Assembly (NCBI GenBank): GCA_964450835.1
Contig: CAYVEQ010000025.1
Location: 1 to 28,632 of the forward strand
DNA length: 28,632 nt
Origin: Caccocola sp964450835
GTDB lineage: Bacteria; Synergistota; Synergistia; Synergistales; Synergistaceae
Direction of reading: 5' to 3'
The notes beneath the pieces are model-generated. The model was not told the origin of the DNA, did not search any database, and saw only the letters and a list, made by a program, of their open reading frames with translations. A program made the position numbers and the translations under genes. This document shows, piece after piece, positions 22,794-28,632 of this stretch (position 1 is the stretch's first letter; every line of letters starts with the position of its first letter).

Positions 22794-23921
22794 TCAGTTT
22801 TTCCCTTTCTTTAACTCTTCGACGAGTTCCTCGAAGACGGAAAGCGCCGACGGGAAATCAAGCCTGCCGAGACCGACCCGGAAATGATTCGTGTCGAGGC
22901 CGAAGGCGCGCTCTCCGATTATCAGCAGCTGTTTTTCCGTCATAGCTCGTTCGCACATCTCGGTGACATCAAAGGGCGGCAGCAGGCGCGGGAAAGCGGT
23001 CGCGCCGCCGTTGGGCTGTATCCACTGGAAAAGGTCGCGGTATCTGCGGAAGAACGCTTCAGCGATGTCGAGGTTCTTGAGCACTATCTCGTGGTTGCGC
23101 TTAAGGAGGTCGGGGGCGTTGCGCATCGCGACGGTGGCGAGTATCTCGCCCGGGGCATTGTTGCAGAGAGTGGTGTAATCCTTGAAAGATGAGCAGTCGC
23201 TGATTATCTGGCGGTTCTTCGATACCAGCCACCCGATGCGGGTGCCCGGGAGGCCGTATTTATTCAGCCCGCCCAAGACTGTCGCGCGCGGGTAGATGTC
23301 GGCAAGAGAGGGGAGAGCTGCGCCCGGGTCGTGTTCCATGCCGCGGTAGGTCTCCTCGTTGAAAATCCATGTCCCGTTGCGGTCGGCTATGTTGAGGATT
23401 CTGTCGATTTCCGTGCGCACTGGAATGAAGCCCGTCGGATTGTTCGGCACGTTCATAATGAGGAGCTTGGTCTTGTGGGAGATGTTTTCCATGAGGAAGT
23501 TCATGTCAAGCCGCCAGCCCCAGCTTGTGACTTCAAGCGGCCACTTGATGACTGTGCAGCCCAGAGCGCGCGGCAGCTCGTAAAGAGAGGGCAGAGTCGG
23601 GTGCATGACTATAACCTCGTCGCCCGGCTCCAGCATACTGTTCATGAATATGAAAATGCCCTCTTCCGGCGCGAGCTCGAGAATGTCCGAAGGGCGTATC
23701 GACGTGTAGCGCGCGGCGATAGCCTCGCGCAACGGCGGGAAACCTTCGGGGCTTGTATAGCCGAGGCTCAGCTTGTCCCACAGCGCGCGGCACTCGGAGT
23801 CCGCCATGTCGAGAATCTCCTGCATTGAGCAACCCTCGCAGGAAGTCTGGCTCAGCATATATTTTGCCTTTGCCTTGTAGAGGGCGAACTGCCTTTCGAG
23901 TTTGAAGGTCTGTATTTTCAT
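22794..23921 (-). CDS. Aminotransferase class I/II with an altered PLP site
   Basis: A 375-residue fold-type I PLP protein. It has Lys221 (GGLNKYGLPGTRIGW) for the Schiff base and NVPNNPTG (residues 157-164). The usual SDEVYR-type motif, whose Asp contacts the PLP pyridine nitrogen, reads NEETYRG here, with Glu189 in the Asp position. Cys28 and Cys31 (CEGC) lie near the N-terminus. The substrate is unknown; the family contains capreomycidine synthase-like and other unusual enzymes besides plain transaminases, so beta-elimination or cyclisation cannot be excluded. Start: ATG at 23921 after AAGGGGAA; a longer reading from 24029 would translate the leader hairpin and promoter. It is divergent from the GntR/hydroxyproline dehydratase operon. 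Confidence 0.8.
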   Translation of the reverse strand: MKIQTFKLERQFALYKAKAKYMLSQTSCEGCSMQEILDMADSECRALWDKLSLGYTSPEGFPPLREAIAARYTSIRPSDILELAPEEGIFIFMNSMLEPGDEVIVMHPTLPSLYELPRALGCTVIKWPLEVTSWGWRLDMNFLMENISHKTKLLIMNVPNNPTGFIPVRTEIDRILNIADRNGTWIFNEETYRGMEHDPGAALPSLADIYPRATVLGGLNKYGLPGTRIGWLVSKNRQIISDCSSFKDYTTLCNNAPGEILATVAMRNAPDLLKRNHEIVLKNLDIAEAFFRRYRDLFQWIQPNGGATAFPRLLPPFDVTEMCERAMTEKQLLIIGERAFGLDTNHFRVGLGRLDFPSALSVFEELVEELKKGKN

Positions 23922-23950
23922 CCGGATTCCCCTTTTGTCTGCTTTCGGTG

Positions 23951-23970
23951 GCACGGCTGAGAAGCCGTGC
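23951..23970 (-). other. Hairpin in leader of the second aminotransferase
   Basis: GCACGGCT and AGCCGTGC form a perfect 8-bp stem with a four-base loop, about 30 bp before the start codon on the minus strand. It may slow or regulate translation, but there is no riboswitch-like conservation to cite. Confidence 0.35.
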
Positions 23971-24036
23971 TTCCCCTGTCGGTTAAGTATAACCTTTTTT
24001 TGATAAGCTGTAATCCCTTCCCTCAACATGTTTCCG

Positions 24037-24062
24037 CTATTATGATAATAGAATTATAATAG
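24037..24062 (-). promoter_or_regulatory. Promoter -10 and operator-like inverted repeat
   Basis: On the minus strand TATAAT (24058-24053) is followed immediately by the inverted repeat CTATTAT-C-ATAATAG (24051-24037). A third half-site (ATAATAG, 24056-24062) overlaps the -10. The -35 is weak. The position at the predicted transcription start of the second aminotransferase suggests a repressor site. Confidence 0.45.
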
Positions 24063-24213
24063 CCGAAAGGGAAAAAGCGATGTTTTACAAAGACTATTGA
24101 CAATTATTAGAAAAATATCACTGCGTGCAGAGCGCATAGGCTAAAAAACGCGCGATGTTGCAAAATCACGGGGAAATATTGCGCACGAACGCCATTTTAT
24201 CGTTGTTTGGTTA

Positions 24214-24242
24214 TTGGCAAACTGATATATCTGTGATACAAT
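24214..24242 (+). promoter_or_regulatory. Promoter of the gntR-activase-dehydratase operon
   Basis: TTGGCA (24214-24219), a 17-bp spacer and TACAAT (24237-24242) make a near-consensus promoter. Transcription would start about 24249, at the ribosome-binding site GGGAGGGG (24249-24256), giving a leader of only about 17 bases before the ATG at 24266. Confidence 0.65.
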
Positions 24243-24265
24243 CACTTCGGGAGGGGAAAAATTTA

Positions 24266-24982
24266 ATGACGTGCGAGTCCCACTTCACGTTAAAATCGCT
24301 GAAAGAACAGGTTTACGACTATCTTCGCGTGCAAATGAACGAAGGCAGGCTGCGGCCCGGAGCTTTTCTTAATCTGAATGACATCAGCCGCGGGCTCGGC
24401 ATGAGCCGGACGCCGTTGCGCGACGCGCTCTTTCAGCTCGAGTCGGAGGGGTTCGTAACGATTTTCCCTCGCAGGGGAGTTGTGGTAAACGCCCTGACGC
24501 TTGAAAAGATACGCAACATATACGAGATCCTCGGCGCGCTGGAATCGGCTGCGATTCTGCTTGTCGCGGTGCGTTTCCGCGACGGCGACGCGGATTTGAT
24601 GGAGAAGTACAACCAGCAGATGAAGAAAGCTCTGGATCACAACAATTTCTCCGTCTTTTACGGAGCGAACCTGCGGTTCCACAACGTGTATCTCGATATG
24701 CTGGACAACGCGGAGATGACTCACGCGATTAAGATACGCAAGGAGCGTCTCTACGATTTTCCGAGAAACAAAGCTTTCGTGAAAGAATGGGAGCTTCATT
24801 CGCTTGAAGAACACGCCGCGATAATAGAGCTTCTCAGAAATCACGATTTCAACGGAGCCGCGGATTACGTGCGGGACGTGCACTGGTCTTTCTCGGTGCA
24901 GGAACGTTTCATACGAAGGTACTATTTCGCGAACCGTGTAGAGCTGGACATTTCGGAGGAGGGGAATCTGACCGTTGAGTAA
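24266..24982 (+). CDS. GntR-family (FCD) transcriptional regulator
   Basis: A 238-residue repressor-type protein. Residues 8-75 are a GntR winged helix (LKEQVYDYLR, the MSRTPLRDALFQLESEGFV recognition region and a PRRGVVV wing). Residues 80-225 are an all-helical FCD ligand domain with histidines in RFHNVYLDM and EEHAAIIELL that commonly hold a metal. FadR/FCD regulators sense small organic acids. As first gene of the operon it probably controls the glycyl radical dehydratase in response to its substrate or product. Start: ATG at 24266 after GGGAGGGG; an upstream ATG at 24155 would span the promoter. Its last codons overlap the activase start by eight bases. Confidence 0.87.
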   Translation: MTCESHFTLKSLKEQVYDYLRVQMNEGRLRPGAFLNLNDISRGLGMSRTPLRDALFQLESEGFVTIFPRRGVVVNALTLEKIRNIYEILGALESAAILLVAVRFRDGDADLMEKYNQQMKKALDHNNFSVFYGANLRFHNVYLDMLDNAEMTHAIKIRKERLYDFPRNKAFVKEWELHSLEEHAAIIELLRNHDFNGAADYVRDVHWSFSVQERFIRRYYFANRVELDISEEGNLTVE

Positions 24983-25877
24983 GAGCGGAATCATATTTGA
25001 CATAAAAGAATATTCCATCCACGACGGGCCGGGCACGCGGACGACGGTGCATTTGAAAGGCTGTCCTCTCTCCTGCTGGTGGTGCCATAACCCGGAAAGC
25101 CAGTCGGTATCGCCGACAATTCTCTTCCGCGGCGAGAAGTGCATCGCCTGCGGCACGTGCGTGAAAATCTGTCCGAACGGCGCCGTTTCCGTCCGCGACG
25201 GCGCGCTTGTCACCGACGCGGGCCTTTGCGACGGATGCGGCAAATGCTGCGACGCCTGCCCGCCGGAAGCCCGCGAGCTTTGCGGCAGGCCCTACACCGT
25301 GGAAGAACTCATGCGCGCTCTCGCGAAGGACGAGATATTCTTCCGCAGCGGCGGCGTCACATTCTCCGGCGGCGAACCTTTCATGCAGCCCGAGTTTCTT
25401 ATGGAGGCGCTTGACGCATGCGGCGCGCAGGGGTATCACAGGTGCGTGGATACATGCGGCTTCACCGGGAAGAGCGTCATCCTTGATTCCGTAAAACGCA
25501 CGGATCTCTATCTCTTTGACATAAAGCACATGGACCCGGCTGAGCATAAAAAATACACCGGCGTTGATAACGTCGTTATTCTTGAAAACCTCGCCGCTGT
25601 ATCCGAGGCCGGGGCGCACGTCAACATCCGCATTCCCTTTATGCCTGGGCTGAACAGCGGCGACGACAACATGCACGCCATAGGAAAATTCGTAAAGCCG
25701 CTGCGCGGCGTCACGGGAGTGAACATTCTCCCCTACCATACTGTCGCAAAGGGCAAGCACGAGCGCTGGCACATGGAGTACAAGCTGAACGACCTGATGC
25801 CGCCGACGGAAAATCAAACACGGCATGCCGCTGAGATACTCGAGAGTTACGGCCTGAAGGTACACATCGGCGGATAA
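24975..25877 (+). CDS. Glycyl radical enzyme activase (radical SAM)
   Basis: A 300-residue radical SAM activating enzyme for the dehydratase encoded next. The SAM-cluster cysteines are Cys30, Cys34 and Cys37 (GCPLSCWWCHNPE). A ferredoxin-like insert has two further 4Fe-4S motifs: Cys56, 59, 62, 66 and Cys85, 88, 91, 95. The glycine-rich SAM-binding strand is TFSGGEP. This arrangement is the usual one for activases of the pyruvate formate-lyase-like dehydratase group, including that of hydroxyproline dehydratase (called HypE in some work). The start is a TTG at 24975 supported by GGAGGAGG about ten bases upstream and by the overlap with the regulator's stop; the N-terminus SGIIFDIKEYSIHDGPG fits the family. 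Weak initiation may keep the activase substoichiometric. Confidence 0.9.
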   Translation: MSKSGIIFDIKEYSIHDGPGTRTTVHLKGCPLSCWWCHNPESQSVSPTILFRGEKCIACGTCVKICPNGAVSVRDGALVTDAGLCDGCGKCCDACPPEARELCGRPYTVEELMRALAKDEIFFRSGGVTFSGGEPFMQPEFLMEALDACGAQGYHRCVDTCGFTGKSVILDSVKRTDLYLFDIKHMDPAEHKKYTGVDNVVILENLAAVSEAGAHVNIRIPFMPGLNSGDDNMHAIGKFVKPLRGVTGVNILPYHTVAKGKHERWHMEYKLNDLMPPTENQTRHAAEILESYGLKVHIGG

Positions 25878-25933
25878 CCGCCGCGGCCGGTTAATAGAAA
25901 CAGAACAAAAAAATCCGCAAGGAGGTAGTAACA

Positions 25934-28369
25934 ATGGCTGAAAACACCGCAACATCCTGTTGCTGCTGCGGGCAGATGAGCGAAGAGGTACAGAAAGCCG
26001 CCGCCCCGTCAAGCGCGCGCGTAAAGAGACTGCGCGACGCGAGCTTTGACCAGCATCCAAGCATTTCCATCGAAAGAGCGCTGCTTGAGACGGAGTTCTA
26101 CCGCGAACACGAGGGCAAGCTGCCCATGCCTGTGCTGCGCGGCGCGAACTTCAAGTACATCTGCGAGAAAAAAACGCTCTACATCGGCAAGGACGAGCTG
26201 ATCATCGGCGAACGCGGCCCCTTCCCGAAGGCTGTTTCGACCTTCCCGGAGCTTACCTGCCATTCGCGCCACGACTTTGAAGTCCTTACAACCCGCGCGC
26301 AGCAGAACTACACCGTCGCTCCCGAAGACATGGACATCTACGAGAAAGAGGTCGAGCCCTACTGGCGTGGCCGCTGCATGAGAGACCGCCTCTTTGAACG
26401 TATGCCCGAGGCGTGGAACCTCCTCTACGAAGCCGGCACATTCACCGAGTTCGGCGAACAGCGCGCGCTCGGCCACACCTCGCTTGACAACCTCATCTAC
26501 CACAAAGGCGCCCTCGACATGAAGAAAGACATCGCCGAAGCCCGCGCGAAACTCGACTTCATCAACGACCCCGAGGCAACCGCCAAAGACGAGCAGCTTC
26601 AGGGGATGGATATCTCCTGCGACGCCGTTATCATCTTCGCCGAGCGCCACGCCGACCTCGCCGAGAAAATGGCCGCCGAAGAGACTGACGAGACGCGCAA
26701 GGCGGAGCTTCTCAAAATAGCCGACGTCTGCCGCTGGGTACCGGCGCACGCGCCGCGCGACTTCTGGGAAGCCGTTCAGATGTACTGGTTCGTCCACCTC
26801 GCGACCATCACGGAACTCAACGGCTGGGACGCCATGAGCCCCGGACACCTCGACCAGAACCTCGGTCCCTTCTACGAGAAGGGCATAGCCGACGGCACGC
26901 TCACCCGTGAAAAGGCAAAAGAGCTCCTCTCCTGCCTCTTCATCAAAGTCAACAACACTCCGGCTCCGCCGAAAGTCGGCGTCACGGCCAAAGAAAGCGG
27001 CACATACAACGACTTCACGAACATCAACCTCGCCGGCCTCAAAAGAGACGGCACCGACGGCTCGAACGAAGTCACCTACATCTGCCTTGAAATATTCAAC
27101 GAGCTGCGCCTCCTCCAGCCGCAGGGCAACATTCAGGTCAGCGAACGCACCCCCGACAACGTAATCCGCGCCGCGGCCCGCGTATTCCGCAACGGCATGG
27201 GCTACCCGTCGGTATTCAACGCGGACATGGTAATACAGGAACAGATGCGCGTCGGCAAATCGCTTGAGGACGCGCGTGAAGGCGGCACAAGCGGATGCAT
27301 CGAAACAGGCTGCTCCGGGAAAGAGGCTTACCTGCTCCACGGTTACCTCAACGTGCCGAAACTTCTCGAATACGCTCTCTCAAACGGCGTCGATCTCTTG
27401 ACAGGCAAGCAGGTCAGCATCAAGACCGGCGAAATCTCCGACTTCAAGACCTTCGACGATCTCTATGAAGCATTCGAGAAACAGATGGCGCACGTGGTCG
27501 AAACAAAAATCAGAGTAGACAACTACCTCCGCTACCAGTACGCCACGAAAATGGCCGCGACATACCTCTCCTGCATAATCCGCGACTGCATACAGAAAGG
27601 CAAAGACTACTACAACGGCGGCCCGCGCTACAACAGCGACTACATCCAGTGCTGCGGCATAGGCACAATCACCGACAGCCTTTCGGCGATAAAGAAACAC
27701 GTCTATGACGAAGGCACCTACACGCTGCAGGAACTTGTCGACGCGATAAAAGCCAACTGGGAAGGGTACGAGGCGATGCGCCTGACGCTGTGGAACAAGA
27801 CGCCTTTCTTTGGCAACGACGACGACTACGCCGACAACCTGATGAGGAGAGTCTACGACAGCCTCTTCCGCAACATCGACGGAAAGCACAGCATTCTCGG
27901 GCCGACCTACCATCTCAACATGCTCTCGACGACCTGCCACAACTACTTCGGACAGAAACTCGCTGCGACGCCGAACGGACGCTTCAGCGGCATGCCAGAG
28001 TCGGACGGCACATCGCCGAGCCACGGTGCCGACCGCCACGGCCCGACCGCTGTTGTCAAGTCGCTTGCCAAGATGGACCAGGTAAAATCCGGCGGGACGC
28101 TTCTCAACCAGCGCTTCCTGCCCTCCGTCCTCGCGGGCGAAGAGGGAATCGAAGGCGTCAAGAACCTTATCCGCGCCTACTTCAAACTCGGAGGCCACCA
28201 CATCCAGTTCAACGTCGTCGACGAACCGACCCTGCGCGACGCGCAGGCGCATCCCGACAACTACCGCGGACTCCTAGTGCGTGTCGCGGGCTACAGCGAC
28301 TACTTCGTGGACCTCGACAACTACCAGCAGGAAGAGATAATCGCGAGAAACGCGCAGGAAAGCTTCTAA
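25934..28369 (+). CDS. hypD: Glycyl radical trans-4-hydroxy-L-proline dehydratase
   Basis: An 811-residue glycyl radical enzyme. The thiyl cysteine is Cys455 and the base Glu457 (TSGCIE); the radical glycine is Gly786 (RVAGYSDY). From memory of the C. difficile HypD structure, its key residues H160, D278, S334, D339, F340, Y450 and T645 map, all at offset 21, to His181, Asp299, Ser355, Asp360, Phe361, Tyr471 and Thr666. This points to removal of water from trans-4-hydroxy-L-proline to give pyrroline-5-carboxylate. The offset comes from a Cys-rich N-terminal extension (SCCCC, residues 8-12) absent in that homologue. Near the active site Phe440 is Ser461 and Thr448 is His469. AAGGAGG precedes the ATG. 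A P5C reductase, the usual partner, is not in the window. A related dehydratase or C-N lyase remains possible. Confidence 0.85.
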   Translation: MAENTATSCCCCGQMSEEVQKAAAPSSARVKRLRDASFDQHPSISIERALLETEFYREHEGKLPMPVLRGANFKYICEKKTLYIGKDELIIGERGPFPKAVSTFPELTCHSRHDFEVLTTRAQQNYTVAPEDMDIYEKEVEPYWRGRCMRDRLFERMPEAWNLLYEAGTFTEFGEQRALGHTSLDNLIYHKGALDMKKDIAEARAKLDFINDPEATAKDEQLQGMDISCDAVIIFAERHADLAEKMAAEETDETRKAELLKIADVCRWVPAHAPRDFWEAVQMYWFVHLATITELNGWDAMSPGHLDQNLGPFYEKGIADGTLTREKAKELLSCLFIKVNNTPAPPKVGVTAKESGTYNDFTNINLAGLKRDGTDGSNEVTYICLEIFNELRLLQPQGNIQVSERTPDNVIRAAARVFRNGMGYPSVFNADMVIQEQMRVGKSLEDAREGGTSGCIETGCSGKEAYLLHGYLNVPKLLEYALSNGVDLLTGKQVSIKTGEISDFKTFDDLYEAFEKQMAHVVETKIRVDNYLRYQYATKMAATYLSCIIRDCIQKGKDYYNGGPRYNSDYIQCCGIGTITDSLSAIKKHVYDEGTYTLQELVDAIKANWEGYEAMRLTLWNKTPFFGNDDDYADNLMRRVYDSLFRNIDGKHSILGPTYHLNMLSTTCHNYFGQKLAATPNGRFSGMPESDGTSPSHGADRHGPTAVVKSLAKMDQVKSGGTLLNQRFLPSVLAGEEGIEGVKNLIRAYFKLGGHHIQFNVVDEPTLRDAQAHPDNYRGLLVRVAGYSDYFVDLDNYQQEEIIARNAQESF

Positions 28370-28391
28370 AACTTTGCAAAACCGCGTCAAT

Positions 28392-28435
28392 GCGTAAAAA
28401 GTCCCGGGGACAAAAATCCCCGGGATTTTTTACGC
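28392..28435. terminator. Long bidirectional terminator after hypD
   Basis: A 19-bp stem with one G-T pair (28392-28410 with 28417-28435) around the loop CAAAAA. The stem's lower part is A5/T6, giving a T-rich exit on both strands. It lies 23 bp after the hypD stop. From 28436 to the window end (28632) I recognise no gene or signal. Confidence 0.85.
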
Positions 28436-28632
28436 GCCGCGGCAAACTTACGTCAAAGCCTTTGACAGTTTTGCCTCCCTAAAAATCCACATACCTCTTC
28501 CGCGGTTCCCCGCGCGGATTTTCTGGGCGGAAGGCCGTGCGGGAAACCGGGGCGCTGTGTTCCCGAGGAGTTATTTGGTGCGTTTTCAAAAGAGCGATAC
28601 GCGGCCTTACGGCTTTAGCGGCCTCGGCTGCC

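Noticed and set aside
26009..27340. Long minus-strand reading frame (443 codons) inside hypD, and another at 27380-28252
   Set aside because: Antisense shadows of GC-rich coding sequence; the opposite strand encodes a complete HypD with conserved motifs and a ribosome-binding site.
25934..28369. Glycyl radical enzyme as choline lyase, glycerol dehydratase or pyruvate formate-lyase
   Set aside because: The residues recalled for HypD substrate binding are all present at a constant offset, and the sequence around the cysteine and glycine loops is HypD-like.
1..28632. CRISPR arrays, tRNA, rRNA, insertion sequences, riboswitches
   Set aside because: No regularly spaced repeats, cloverleaf-like tRNA sequence, rRNA core sequence, transposase or recognisable aptamer (including a cobalamin riboswitch before the corrinoid gene) was seen.

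Overview
The window reads as a chromosomal stretch of a strictly anaerobic, amino-acid-using bacterium. It is full of Fe-S flavoproteins, has a glycyl radical enzyme with its activase, a corrinoid methyl-transfer pair, amino-acid dehydrogenase subunits and aminotransferases. Gene content and the GC-rich coding style would suit a member of the Synergistota or a similar anaerobe, but I see no rRNA or marker gene that fixes the taxon. No tRNA, rRNA, CRISPR array or intact mobile element was seen.

Layout. (1) 1-4.3 kb: small redox genes of visibly lower GC: an EFR1-type flavodoxin/ferredoxin fusion, an exported DUF362 protein, a ferredoxin-tailed aldo/keto reductase and an N-terminally truncated flavin reductase remnant. 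(2) 4.3-4.9 kb: a gene-free stretch with a tandem 18-bp repeat and two strong hairpins. (3) 4.9-10.3 kb: the most unusual part. A corrinoid protein and an MtmB-family methylamine-type methyltransferase lie divergent from a 976-residue SARP-like regulator. The methyltransferase has valine where MtmB carries pyrrolysine. The promoter between them carries two heptamers at an 11-bp period just upstream of the -10, the layout SARP activators bind. (4) 10.6-14.8 kb: homocysteine S-methyltransferase-like protein, a GGGtGRT-family protein, a NifU-like scaffold and a phosphohexomutase. (5) 14.9-16.6 kb: exported SagB-like nitroreductase-fold protein, prepilin peptidase and a 4-OT-type tautomerase.

(6) 16.8-21.1 kb: a five-gene dehydrogenase operon (2Fe-2S protein, FAD/NAD oxidoreductase, 4Fe-4S protein, BFD-type 2Fe-2S protein, FAD amine dehydrogenase) resembling the archaeal PdhAFXB proline dehydrogenase and HcnABC families, preceded by a YheO/DauR-type regulator. 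(7) 21.5-23.9 kb: two PLP aminotransferases. (8) 24.2-28.4 kb: GntR regulator, glycyl radical activase and a HypD-type trans-4-hydroxy-L-proline dehydratase, closed by a long terminator hairpin.

Working model (inference): regions 6-8 form a proline/hydroxyproline or related amino-acid catabolic block. HypD would make pyrroline-5-carboxylate from hydroxyproline, and the dehydrogenase complex would oxidise a cyclic or N-methylated amino acid. Region 3 would remove a methyl group from an unknown substrate onto the corrinoid protein. The homocysteine methyltransferase-like protein is one possible acceptor; neither a reductive activase nor a dedicated second methyltransferase is visible in the window.
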